A stretch of DNA of 57,133 bases, taken from NCBI GenBank assembly GCA_944385965.1, contig CALWZG010000066.1, forward strand, positions 1-57,133. The letters are read 5' to 3'. The translations under genes were made by a program, and so were the position numbers. The notes under the pieces were generated by a model. That model did not search any database. It was not told the DNA's origin and saw nothing but the letters and a program-made list of their open reading frames with translations. The stretch is from an uncultured Anaerotruncus sp. (GTDB lineage Bacteria > Bacillota > Clostridia > Oscillospirales > Ruminococcaceae). This document shows, one piece after another, positions 18,011 to 26,237 of the stretch; position 1 is the first letter of the stretch; every line of letters starts with the position of its first letter.

Positions 18011-18022
18011 CCTTATGCCCAA

Positions 18023-19552
18023 TCAGGTGATAGGTGCCGGGTTAAAGATGCACATATCGTTATGGAATCCGTATTGGTCGCTGTAAGGCTCTTTCAGGCC
18101 GCTGGCCACATCCAGAATAAAGTTGAAAATCTCGGTTCCAACCTCCGGAATGGTGGCCTCGCCGGTAGCTACATGACCAGCGGAAATATCAATCATATCA
18201 AACCAGTTGTCCTTCATCTCGTTGCGGCTGCAAACCTTGATGACAGGGCAGATGTCCAGTCCGTAGGGGGTGCCCCGTCCGGTCATGAACACCTGAAGCC
18301 CAATGCCGGAAGCTACCTGGCTGGGGCCGCAGACGATGTCGCTGGCGGGGGTGGCCGCGTAAATCAGGCCGTGCTTGGTGGGCTTTTCAGCCGGGCTCAG
18401 CACCTCCACAATGGGGCTGGTGCCGGATTTTGCGATGGAGCCCATAGCCTTCTCCACAATGTTGGCAAGGCCGCCCTTCTTGTTGCCGGGGGTGGGGTTG
18501 GCGTCCCGGTCTACCCCACCGGCCTCCAGATAATCGTCATACCACTTCATCTCCTGTGCCAGACGGTCTCTGGTATGGGCGTCCACGCAGCGGGCCGCCA
18601 GCATATGAACTCCGTCACGAACCTCGGTGACCTCGCTGAACATCACGGTACCGCCGCCTTTGACCAGCATATCTGCCGCATAGCCAGCGCTGGGGTTAGC
18701 GGTCAGCCCGCTGAAAGCGTCACTTCCGCCGCACTGCATACCAATCACCAGCTCGCTCAGGGGCAGCTCCTCCCGGCGGCGCTGGTTCAGGCGCTTCAGC
18801 TTGGTCTCCGCCATATCCAGAATGGCCTGCATCATAGCGTCATGGCCGTTGCAGTCCTGGATGGTCAGGCAGTTCTCCGGGGTGATGTCCTCGGGGGGCA
18901 GGATGCGGTCATAGGTCAGCTTCTCACAGCCCAGACCCAGAACCATAATCTCCCCGCCAAAGTTGGGGTGACGGATTACGTTGGTGATGGCCCGGATGGG
19001 GATGGGGGCCAAAGGTGCGTTAATAGCCACGCCGCAGCCATAGGGATGGGTCACCGCCACAACCCCATCTACATTGGGGTATTTGGGCAACAGCTCTTTT
19101 TTAATCCGCTCCACTGCTACCTTGGCTACACCGGCCACACACTGGACGGTGGTCACGATGCCAAGCAGGTTCCGGGTGCCGGCGGGGCCGGTCTTGTTCC
19201 GGTAGCCCATCCAGGTTTTCCGGGGCGGGTCGGGCAGCTCAGACATGGGCACCACATTGGTGCCGAAGGGCAGGTTGTCCAGAGCTGGGCTCTCCGGCAG
19301 GTTCAGCATATGCTCGTTAATCCAGCTGCCCACCGGGATGGGGTCCTTGGCATAGCCAAGAACCACACCGTACCGGATAATCTCCCCATCCTTGAGGATA
19401 TCCACCAGGGCAATCTTATGAGCCTGAGGGATGTCCTCACGGGTTACCACGCCAGGCATCACCTCGGTCCCCTTGGGGATGTCGTGAACCGCGATGGCCA
19501 CGTTATCTTTTTCGGTCACTTTAATATACAAAGGGGTTTTTGTTTGGCTCAT
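18023..19552 (-). CDS. garD: Galactarate dehydratase
   Basis: A 509-residue iron-dependent dehydratase of the UxaA/GarD family. It removes water from galactarate (mucate) to give 5-keto-4-deoxy-D-glucarate. The N-terminal SAF-like domain covers about residues 1-100. The catalytic domain contains [24 protein letters not shown] and [15 protein letters not shown] segments (here [11 protein letters not shown]), and the protein ends in FNPAP-IT as GarD does. These features and the length favour GarD over altronate dehydratase (about 495 residues, lacking this ending). AAAAGGAGG precedes the ATG. It is the fourth gene after tctC, tctB and tctA and is closed by a terminator. Confidence 0.92.
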   Translation of the reverse strand: MSQTKTPLYIKVTEKDNVAIAVHDIPKGTEVMPGVVTREDIPQAHKIALVDILKDGEIIRYGVVLGYAKDPIPVGSWINEHMLNLPESPALDNLPFGTNVVPMSELPDPPRKTWMGYRNKTGPAGTRNLLGIVTTVQCVAGVAKVAVERIKKELLPKYPNVDGVVAVTHPYGCGVAINAPLAPIPIRAITNVIRHPNFGGEIMVLGLGCEKLTYDRILPPEDITPENCLTIQDCNGHDAMMQAILDMAETKLKRLNQRRREELPLSELVIGMQCGGSDAFSGLTANPSAGYAADMLVKGGGTVMFSEVTEVRDGVHMLAARCVDAHTRDRLAQEMKWYDDYLEAGGVDRDANPTPGNKKGGLANIVEKAMGSIAKSGTSPIVEVLSPAEKPTKHGLIYAATPASDIVCGPSQVASGIGLQVFMTGRGTPYGLDICPVIKVCSRNEMKDNWFDMIDISAGHVATGEATIPEVGTEIFNFILDVASGLKEPYSDQYGFHNDMCIFNPAPIT

Positions 19553-19579
19553 ATAGACGCCCTCCTTTTTAGAATACCA

Positions 19580-21067
19580 TTAGGCTTGTTTCTGCTGCTC
19601 CCGCTTTTTGGTGTTCCGGTTGTCGATGATGGCATAAGCGATGGAAGCCGCAATTAACAGCCAGATAACCCAGCCGATGGGACGGGTGAAGAACACCATC
19701 AGGCTGCCTTTGGAGGCGCTGACCGACTGAATAAAGTAGTTCTCCAAATCCTTACCGAGAATAAATCCGATGAGGAAGCAGGAAGCGGGCAGGTGGATTT
19801 TTCCGAAGATGTAGCCCACCAGACCAAAGGCCAGCAGAGTCCAAACGTCGAAGATACGTCCGTTCTTGGTGGCATAAGCGCCTACAATACAGATCATGAT
19901 AATGACGGGGTACAGTCTCTGACGGGGGATGTAGATGATCTTGCTGATCCATTTGATGGGATAGAACATGCACAGGAACATCACAATATTGCACAGCAGC
20001 AGGGCTACCAGAATGGTGTTCCAGGTTTCGGGATTCTGGGTAATGAACAGGGGTCCTACCTGGATACCCTGAAGCATGAAGGCGGAAATCAAAACCGCGG
20101 TAGTGGAGTCTCCGGGAATACCCAGGCTCAGCAGAGGAATCAGGGCGCCGCCGGTCAAACCGTTGTTGGAAGTTTCGGAAGCTACGATTCCCTCGGGGAC
20201 ACCGGTACCCAGCAGCTCAGGATGTTTGGAGAAGTTTTTCGCCTGGGCGTAAGCCAGGATGGAGGCGGCGGAACCACCTACACCAGGAAGTACACCCATA
20301 AAGGTTCCAACAAAGGCGGAACGGATCACGTTGACCCCTTGGCCCTTGAAGTCACGGAAGGAGAATTTCTCCTTGGAGTCCATCTCATCATTTACCTTTT
20401 CGATTTTGAAGCGCATGCCCTCTTCCGCTTCCTCAAAAATCTGAGCGATGGCGAACAGACCAATCAGCACAGGAAGCAGCTGGAAGCCCTCCTGCATTTT
20501 GGACTGCAGGAAGCTGGGAACCATACGGAAGCTGTTGTTCACGCTGAACATGCCCATCAGGCTGACCAGTACGCCCAAAAATCCGTTAAACACACCACGG
20601 AGCATTTGGCCTTTGGACAGGGCTGCAATGACGGTCAGGGCAAACAGGATAATCAGGAACTTCTCCACCGAGCTAAACTTCAAAGCGGCAGCAGACAGAA
20701 GTGGGGTGAACAGCCACAGGGCAACCAGAGAGATCATGCCGCCCAAGAAGCTGGAAACGATACCAATCTTCAGCGCCCGCTCACCAGCGCCCCGTTTGGC
20801 CATAGGATAGCCATCGAAGGTGGTGGTGATGGAGGAAGGGGTTCCAGGAATATTAATCAGAATCGCGGGAACCAGACCGCCGGTGATACCACCTACATAC
20901 AGACCCAGCAACAGGTACAAAGCTGTATGCAAATCATAAGCGTAGGTCATGGGAAGAAATACGGCCACAGCCATGGTGGCGGTCATACCGGGGATGGCAC
21001 CGAAGATGATACCGACCACTACGCCCAGTATGGTTACTAAGATTTGTAAAACACCAATGTCAAACAT
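19580..21067 (-). CDS. tctA: Tripartite tricarboxylate transporter, large membrane subunit TctA
   Basis: A 495-residue integral membrane protein of about 11-12 helices and full family length. The TctA signature is clear: GAIPGMTATMAVAVFLPMTY near the N-terminus and GTPSSITTTFDGYPMA at about residue 75. It forms the translocation channel of a TTT transporter that moves a carboxylate with an ion gradient. The ribosome binding site is weak, so it may be translated in part by coupling to tctB 22 bases upstream. Its operon with garD suggests import of galactarate or glucarate. Confidence 0.96.
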   Translation of the reverse strand: MFDIGVLQILVTILGVVVGIIFGAIPGMTATMAVAVFLPMTYAYDLHTALYLLLGLYVGGITGGLVPAILINIPGTPSSITTTFDGYPMAKRGAGERALKIGIVSSFLGGMISLVALWLFTPLLSAAALKFSSVEKFLIILFALTVIAALSKGQMLRGVFNGFLGVLVSLMGMFSVNNSFRMVPSFLQSKMQEGFQLLPVLIGLFAIAQIFEEAEEGMRFKIEKVNDEMDSKEKFSFRDFKGQGVNVIRSAFVGTFMGVLPGVGGSAASILAYAQAKNFSKHPELLGTGVPEGIVASETSNNGLTGGALIPLLSLGIPGDSTTAVLISAFMLQGIQVGPLFITQNPETWNTILVALLLCNIVMFLCMFYPIKWISKIIYIPRQRLYPVIIMICIVGAYATKNGRIFDVWTLLAFGLVGYIFGKIHLPASCFLIGFILGKDLENYFIQSVSASKGSLMVFFTRPIGWVIWLLIAASIAYAIIDNRNTKKREQQKQA

Positions 21068-21089
21068 TCGTTAAGCCACCAGCCTTTCA

Positions 21090-21527
21090 TCAATAAATGG
21101 TAAATCCGAAGTCAGCGAAGGTGACGCTGCACATGCCGGAGGGCAGGGTGATGTTGAAGATAACACCAAACATCACGCTGAGGATGATGGAGGAAACCAC
21201 TGCGATAATCAGGCTGACAATCACTTTCTTGCGCTCCAGCCCGGTATACAGCAGGTTGAACAGGAACACAAAAATGATGCTGGTGACTGTAAACCCAAGA
21301 ATGTCCAGGGTGAAAATATATCCGATAAACAAAATCAAAGTACCCCAGAACTTGAGCTTGTCATATTCAGGGATAAAGAAACGGCCTGGCTTTACCAAAA
21401 AAGGTTGTCCGCTTTTCACCCGGGCCATGCCTTCAGTGATAATGACAGCGGCCAGCAGGATGACCAGTACGCCCATAACGATTTGGGGCATGATCCAATG
21501 TTGAGTGGAGTACACCACTTTAATCAT
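21090..21527 (-). CDS. tctB: Tripartite tricarboxylate transporter, small membrane subunit TctB
   Basis: A 145-residue protein with four hydrophobic helices, the standard size of TctB, which packs against TctA. ATG at 21527 (MIKVVYS) follows AAGGAGTG; a 34-codon upstream extension lies within the intergenic hairpin and is rejected. A 129-base gap with a stem-loop separates it from tctC. Confidence 0.93.
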   Translation of the reverse strand: MIKVVYSTQHWIMPQIVMGVLVILLAAVIITEGMARVKSGQPFLVKPGRFFIPEYDKLKFWGTLILFIGYIFTLDILGFTVTSIIFVFLFNLLYTGLERKKVIVSLIIAVVSSIILSVMFGVIFNITLPSGMCSVTFADFGFTIY

Positions 21528-21571
21528 GTTATCACTCCTTCTTTCAGCTTTCAGGGTTATTCCACATAAAA

Positions 21572-21626
21572 CGCTGCCCCACATAGAGGGTGGGATCGAC
21601 CAACCACCAACCTTTGAGGGGCAGCG
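21572..21626 (-). promoter_or_regulatory. Stem-loop between tctC and tctB
   Basis: A 9-bp GC-rich stem (21572-21580 with 21618-21626) encloses a second 5-bp stem. On the minus strand it is followed by TTTTA. It probably acts as a partial terminator or mRNA 3'-end stabiliser that lets the binding protein be made in excess over TctAB. Confidence 0.65.
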
Positions 21627-21656
21627 CATCTTACAGGATATCAGCTATAAAACGCA

Positions 21657-22775
21657 TTACGCAGTCAGGGTATCCAGAGAAGGAGCCTGGTCAATGATCT
21701 GTTTGCACAGGTCACGTTTCGCGTAGATAAACTCCTTGGAAGCCTCAACACCAACCTCATCAGGGGTCAGAACGGTGTAGTACAGCTTAGCCATATCCGC
21801 CTGGAAGTCAGCGTTCTCGCAAACCTTCTTCATAGCGGCCTCATACTCAGCCAGCACGTTGGCATCCATATCCTTGGGGAAGTACATGCAGAAATCCTTG
21901 GAGAACACGAAGGGCTCGCCGCCAAAGGTGATGCCGGTATCCGCCATGGAGTTGATCTCAACACCGGGAACAGTGTCGCAGGAATCGAACATGGTCATCT
22001 TCAGCTGAGCCTGAACGCCCTCCTGGGTGTACTGCTCAAAAGCGGAGGTATCGCCGTAGATTACATCCGCGTTGCGGTCCCACAGACGCTGCAGCTTCTC
22101 AGCGGTGGTGCCGCCTACGATGGCCTTGATGCGGCTGGCAACCTCATCGCCCTGGGTCTCCTGAACCCACAGATAGTAAGCAGCGAAGCACAGGTGGGAG
22201 GTACCGCCGGACTCAATGTTGAAGGAAACGGTCTCGGTGGGGTTGTCAATCAGGTACTGAGTGACCTCGCCCAGGCTGGCGTAGGGGGACTCAGCAGCAG
22301 CGCCGAAGCAGCCGCCAGGGTTCTGGCCAACACGAGGACCAACGGTCATGTTCTCCAGAGCGTACTGCTCACCAACGGTGCCGAACAAAACGCTCATGAA
22401 GGTGATGTCATGGGAAATCAGAACGGTTTTGCCATCGCCCTTAGCGTTGACAATCTCATCCAGAGCGGTAGCGTTACCAACCGCGTCCACCTTGCCGTTG
22501 AAGCCCATCTCCTGGGACAGGTAACGGTTTACCAGCTCAGCGATCATGTAGGAGTCGCCGGAGGTGGAGGTAGAACCGATGAGTACACGCACGTTGCTGC
22601 CCTTCAGGCTGCTGGTGCCGGACTCAGCAGCGGGAGCCGCGCCCTCAGAAGCAGCGGAGGAAGTATCCCCCGCAGGAGCAGCGGAGCTGCTGGCAGAGCC
22701 TCCGCCAACAGTACATCCAGCCAGAGCGGAACAAGCCATTGTGGCTGCCAACATAGATGCCAGAATCTTTCTCAT
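21657..22775 (-). CDS. tctC: Tripartite tricarboxylate transporter substrate-binding lipoprotein TctC
   Basis: A 372-residue extracytoplasmic solute-binding protein. Residues 1-20 are a lipoprotein signal peptide ending in LAGC, with C21 the lipidation site, followed by a Ser/Ala/Gly linker to about residue 50. The rest is a two-lobe Bug-type binding domain. ATG at 22775 follows AAAGGAGAAA; a 20-codon upstream extension lacks a ribosome binding site. It leads the tctCBA-garD operon. The ligand is inferred from context to be a sugar diacid. The upstream region carries the inverted repeat at 22821-22847 and three palindromes at 22940-23028. Confidence 0.93.
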   Translation of the reverse strand: MRKILASMLAATMACSALAGCTVGGGSASSSAAPAGDTSSAASEGAAPAAESGTSSLKGSNVRVLIGSTSTSGDSYMIAELVNRYLSQEMGFNGKVDAVGNATALDEIVNAKGDGKTVLISHDITFMSVLFGTVGEQYALENMTVGPRVGQNPGGCFGAAAESPYASLGEVTQYLIDNPTETVSFNIESGGTSHLCFAAYYLWVQETQGDEVASRIKAIVGGTTAEKLQRLWDRNADVIYGDTSAFEQYTQEGVQAQLKMTMFDSCDTVPGVEINSMADTGITFGGEPFVFSKDFCMYFPKDMDANVLAEYEAAMKKVCENADFQADMAKLYYTVLTPDEVGVEASKEFIYAKRDLCKQIIDQAPSLDTLTA

Positions 22776-22820
22776 TTGTCTTTTCTCCTTTTCATATAGC
22801 TTAGCAAAAGCATAAACTTG

Positions 22821-22847
22821 GCAAGGCAAATCCAACCGTTGCCTTGC
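22821..22847. repeat. Perfect 9-bp inverted repeat upstream of tctC
   Basis: GCAAGGCAA (22821-22829), nine bases, TTGCCTTGC (22839-22847). It lies 46 bases before the tctC start, so it could be an operator or a leader hairpin. Confidence 0.7.
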
Positions 22848-22939
22848 GGACTGTGTTTACAAAATATCAAATCGCACACAGCTTTTCCATAGGCAAATAG
22901 GCTAAAATCTTTTTTGAAATTTCTTCATTTCGCCTTATT

Positions 22940-23024
22940 TTTCATCATATGAAATATTTAATTTCGTTTTATTTCAAATTTTGAAATATTCATTTCATAT
23001 TTCCCGCAATTTCATGTTTTGAAA
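22940..23024. repeat. Three TTTCA-N5-TGAAA palindromes, probable operator array
   Basis: Three perfect copies are at 22940-22954, 22972-22986 and 23010-23024, with centres 32 and 38 bases apart. The third extends to 9-bp arms (GCAATTTCA-N5-TGAAATTGC, 23006-23028). The spacing is close to whole turns of the helix. The nearest regulator gene is at 24322. Confidence 0.8.
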
Positions 23025-23089
23025 TTGCGCAGTTCAGATGTTTCTACGTTTTGCATAAATATGTTTCATTTTCTTGTTAAATCTGCCAA

Positions 23090-23118
23090 TTTACACAAAA
23101 ACAACCTTTCGATAGAGT
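23090..23118 (+). promoter_or_regulatory. Putative promoter of the 23222 gene
   Basis: TTTACA (23090-23095), 17 bases, TAGAGT (23113-23118). Confidence 0.5.
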
Positions 23119-23221
23119 ATCTTCAAGGAATCCTTTTATATAAGGAAAAATCTGGTGTCCTTTCTAAAATTTGAAAACCGTTTCGCAGGATTTGAAAGGG
23201 CCACGTTTAATGGAGGCGCAC

Positions 23222-24103
23222 ATGGAAGAAACCCTTGCACGGCTGCAACACCAATACAGAGCATACCGCAGATTGGTTTTATTGTTCATCCCCATCCTGG
23301 CGGCGGCGGTGGTATTCGCTTTCGTCAACAGATATGTAACCTTTGTCCTGCTGGCAGCGGCGGTGCTTTATCAGGTGCTCTATCTGCGCCGCCTTCAAAA
23401 AAAATACCAGAATGACTTCATTCAAAACAACATCCTCTGCACCGTGGCCCAAAAAATTGGGGCAGACCATGTGACCGAGGAATCGGGAGGCGCCCTTACC
23501 CCGGAGGTACTGCGAAAAGCCGCCCTGATTCCCTTTGACGAGGGAAAAGCCACCTGCCTGCTGCGGGAAGGCATCAGCGGGGAGCTGGAGGGTTTTCAGG
23601 TGGATTTGTGCGACGCCACCATGGCGGAAACCTTCCGGCTGGTGAAAAAGGGCCGTAAAAGGGTTCATTTCAATTCCGGCTGCTGGGTGCGGGTGAAGCT
23701 TTCCAAAGATACCGGCTATGACTTCCGCCTGATGGATGTGGACGCGGTGCCCACGCTGGTGCGGCGGGCATATTATCAGGAACATCCCCATTATGAAAAG
23801 GGAACCCTTCCCAATCGGAATCTGGAGGAGCTGTTCTTCTTTTACCGCCCGGTAAATACCGACGTGGTTCCCAGTTCCAAGCTGCAAACCCAGTTGGAAA
23901 AACTGTCCAACTACACCCCTGGCAAGGTAGCCCTTTCCTTGCAGGGAGATACCCTGCATATCTTCATCCGGGCCAGATTCCTGGCTCGTCCCATTTCCAT
24001 GCGCAGCGCCCCTTCTATGGAAGCTCTGGGATTTGACCCATTCCCGGAATTATCCTACATTATACGGGTGGCAAAAGCCATCGAAGCTTGGCAGTCTGAG
24101 TAA
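23222..24103 (+). CDS. Unrecognised membrane-anchored protein (DUF3137-like layout)
   Basis: 293 residues. A short cytoplasmic N-terminus is followed by two hydrophobic helices (about residues 18-50), and the remaining 240 residues are soluble. The layout of two N-terminal helices plus a cytoplasmic domain resembles DUF3137 proteins, but I cannot confirm the family. ATG at 23222 has GGAGG five bases upstream; an in-frame ATG at 23210 behind AAAGGG is a real alternative. It is divergent from tctC across the palindrome region and ends at a GC-rich stem-loop. There is no visible functional tie to sugar diacids. Confidence 0.75.
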   Translation: MEETLARLQHQYRAYRRLVLLFIPILAAAVVFAFVNRYVTFVLLAAAVLYQVLYLRRLQKKYQNDFIQNNILCTVAQKIGADHVTEESGGALTPEVLRKAALIPFDEGKATCLLREGISGELEGFQVDLCDATMAETFRLVKKGRKRVHFNSGCWVRVKLSKDTGYDFRLMDVDAVPTLVRRAYYQEHPHYEKGTLPNRNLEELFFFYRPVNTDVVPSSKLQTQLEKLSNYTPGKVALSLQGDTLHIFIRARFLARPISMRSAPSMEALGFDPFPELSYIIRVAKAIEAWQSE

Positions 24104-24138
24104 TCGCTTATTTCTTTTCCTTTCTTTTCTTTTCTTCA

Positions 24139-24176
24139 AGGAGGCCGCCCGGAATTTCTCTGCCGGGCGGCCTTCT
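24139..24176 (+). terminator. Stem-loop after the 23222 gene
   Basis: A perfect 10-bp GC-rich stem (24143-24152 with 24163-24172) extends by a few weaker pairs. The tail is TTCTC rather than a T-run. A 30-base pyrimidine tract precedes it. Confidence 0.6.
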
Positions 24177-24179
24177 CAC

Positions 24180-24240
24180 CTTTCATCCCTAAAAAATGAA
24201 AGAGTATTGCCCAAGAAGAAAGATTTATGAAACGATTTCA
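24180..24240. repeat. TTTCA/TGAAA inverted motifs upstream of the PrpR-type regulator
   Basis: CTTTCAT-N9-ATGAAAG at 24180-24202 and TGAAA-N3-TTTCA at 24228-24240 use the same half-sites as the array upstream of tctC but with different spacing. Possible autoregulatory sites. Confidence 0.45.
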
Positions 24241-24321
24241 GGCTATCTTTCAAATAAATTCAGGTGGGAGTTTTCTCACCATTCAAAGACCCTTTCTATG
24301 ATTTAAGGAGGCTTTTCGCTT

Positions 24322-26232
24322 ATGAGCCATATCGCTATGCTGCTGCCCCGGGAGGAAATGGTGCGGCAGGCCCAGGACCTGGTTAAAAACGAGGGATTTC
24401 ATGTGCAGGAAATCCGCTGCGTCTCCACCGCCGACGCGGTGGAGGAAGCTTCCGCGTCGGTAGCGGCGGGGGCCAGCGTCATTGTGGCTAGGGGATTGCA
24501 GGCTATGCGCATCTCTCAGGCCCTGAATATCCCGGTGGTGCAGGTGCGCATTACCGTGCAGGAAATCGGGCTCCTGCTGCTGAAGGCAAAGCGCTACTGC
24601 GCCAGCCCCCGGCCCAAAATCGCTTTGGTGGCAGCTGAGAACATGCTGTGCGACATCAGCTGCTGCAATCTGCTCTTTGGGGTGGAGCTGCGGCAGTTCT
24701 CCTACGCCAGTATGGAGGAGTACGCCCAGGCCAATCAGGAAGCCATCCAATGGGGTCCAGAGGCGATTATCGGCGGGGACCAGGCCATGGAAGCGGCTCA
24801 GGCGGCAGGCATCACCAACCTGTTTTTGGATTTTATCGACGATTCCCTGCGGGAAGCCATCCGGGCGGCGGAAACCGCCCTCTACGCCAGCGAGCAGAAC
24901 CAGCGGGCCAACGCCCAGTTCGACGCCCTTTTGAACAGCTCCACCAGCGGTTATATCCAATTGGATGAGCGAGGAAGAGCGGTGAAGGTCAACGACATTA
25001 TGGCGGAGATTATGGGCTGTTCCCAGAAAGAGCTGGTGGGAGAACCTTTGGAGGAGCTGATTCCCGGCTTGGACAAGCGAGCGGTGGATGAGGTTTTGTC
25101 GGGAGGAAACAGCTACTCCTCCTTCCTGCACATCCACTATCAGGCCATCGTGGCCATCCTGTCCCCCATCCGGTTTGAGGACGGACGGGTGGAAGGGGCG
25201 GTTCTCAGCTGCCATAAGGTCCACCGAAATATCCAGCTGGACCCCCACACCGGGATTGGCGCTAAAGGACAGGGGAATATCTCTGATAGAACCTTTGACA
25301 ATGTGCATCAAAAATCCCCTTTGATGAAACGGGCTGTCCACCAGGCCCAGCTTTTCTCCCAGTCCTCCAACCCCATTTTAATCCTGGGGGAGCGAGGATT
25401 GGAGCGAAATTTGTTGGCTCAATGCATCCATAACAACAGCCTGAACCGGACCGGCCCCTTTGTGCAGGTAAACTGCGGCGGCCTGTCCCCTCAGCGGCAG
25501 ATGGAAGCCCTGTTCGGCACCGGAGAAAAAAAGGCAGATGGAGAGATGGACTTGGGGGCTTTCGGAACCGCCAACAACGGGACCCTGTTCCTGATGGAGC
25601 TGGACAAGCTGATTCCATCGGTTCAGTACAGCCTGTACCGGGCGCTGCGGTATCATCGGATTACCCAGCACGATTTTGAACATTCCGCCCATGTGAATGC
25701 CCGACTTGTGGCCACCAGCGAAACCGACCTGTACGCAGCCATGAAAGAAGGTACCTTCCGCACCGACCTTTACTACCTGCTGTCCGGCCTGAAAATCAAC
25801 GTCCCTCCCCTGCGGGAACGGCCGGAGGACCTGGGGGATATTTTGGAGGAAAGCTTCCGAAAAATCTGCGACAGCTTCCGCCGGTATCATGTGCTGACCA
25901 ATGGGGCCTGGGAGCGGCTCCGGGGATACCCCTGGTATGGGAATGCGGTTCAAATCAACAGCTATTTGGAGCGGATGGTGCTGACCTGCACCCGCCGCAC
26001 CATTGATGAAGTATTTGTGCAGGATTTGTGGGATGAGATGTATCCTGAACTTCAGCCGGGCGGGGACCAGCGAATGGTGGTTTATAAAAGCCCGGAAGCC
26101 CTGCGGCTCACCGAGATTCTGGAACGAAATGGAGGCAGCAGGGCCCTCACCGCCAAGGAACTGGGCATCAGCACCACTACCTTGTGGAGACGAATGAAAA
26201 AGCTGGGCATCAGCGGACATTTCGAGGGGTGA
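24322..26232 (+). CDS. PrpR_N/PAS/AAA+/Fis-type regulator with degenerate AAA+ domain
   Basis: A 636-residue regulator. Residues 1-175 form a PrpR_N-type ligand-sensing domain, about 200-300 a PAS domain, about 320-545 a sigma-54-activator-type AAA+ domain and about 595-636 a Fis-type helix-turn-helix. The AAA+ domain is broken: Walker A reads GERGLERN (356-363) in place of GxxGxGKE, Walker B reads GTLFLMEL (420-427) with Met where Asp belongs, and GAFTGA is absent. FRTDLYYLL and PPLRERPED survive, so the fold is probably kept. It therefore should not drive sigma-54 polymerase and more likely acts at sigma-A promoters. AAGGAGG precedes the ATG. It is the obvious candidate regulator of tctCBA-garD. 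Confidence 0.9.
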   Translation: MSHIAMLLPREEMVRQAQDLVKNEGFHVQEIRCVSTADAVEEASASVAAGASVIVARGLQAMRISQALNIPVVQVRITVQEIGLLLLKAKRYCASPRPKIALVAAENMLCDISCCNLLFGVELRQFSYASMEEYAQANQEAIQWGPEAIIGGDQAMEAAQAAGITNLFLDFIDDSLREAIRAAETALYASEQNQRANAQFDALLNSSTSGYIQLDERGRAVKVNDIMAEIMGCSQKELVGEPLEELIPGLDKRAVDEVLSGGNSYSSFLHIHYQAIVAILSPIRFEDGRVEGAVLSCHKVHRNIQLDPHTGIGAKGQGNISDRTFDNVHQKSPLMKRAVHQAQLFSQSSNPILILGERGLERNLLAQCIHNNSLNRTGPFVQVNCGGLSPQRQMEALFGTGEKKADGEMDLGAFGTANNGTLFLMELDKLIPSVQYSLYRALRYHRITQHDFEHSAHVNARLVATSETDLYAAMKEGTFRTDLYYLLSGLKINVPPLRERPEDLGDILEESFRKICDSFRRYHVLTNGAWERLRGYPWYGNAVQINSYLERMVLTCTRRTIDEVFVQDLWDEMYPELQPGGDQRMVVYKSPEALRLTEILERNGGSRALTAKELGISTTTLWRRMKKLGISGHFEG

Positions 26233-26237
26233 GAACG

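Larger units (their letters stand above)
22776..23221. promoter_or_regulatory. 446-base divergent control region between tctC and the 23222 gene
   Basis: It holds, from left to right, the tctC ribosome binding site, a perfect 9-bp inverted repeat (22821-22847), three TTTCA-N5-TGAAA palindromes (22940-22954, 22972-22986, 23010-23024) in very AT-rich DNA, and a rightward promoter (23090-23118). I could not identify a convincing sigma-A or -24/-12 promoter for tctC. Confidence 0.7.

Noticed and set aside
17936..19657. A 573-codon plus-strand frame over garD
   Set aside because: Antisense shadow of garD, with the same GC-skew cause and no start signals.
22776..22930. A sigma-54 promoter for tctC
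   Set aside because: GG/GC pairs near 22830 have 9, 13 or 14 bases between them, not the required 10; no match to the -24/-12 pattern.
22940..23028. CRISPR repeats
   Set aside because: The repeats are short palindromes without uniform spacers or cas genes.
23171..23221. Earlier start for the gene at 23222
   Set aside because: The upstream codons have no ribosome binding site; only the ATGs at 23210 and 23222 are credible.
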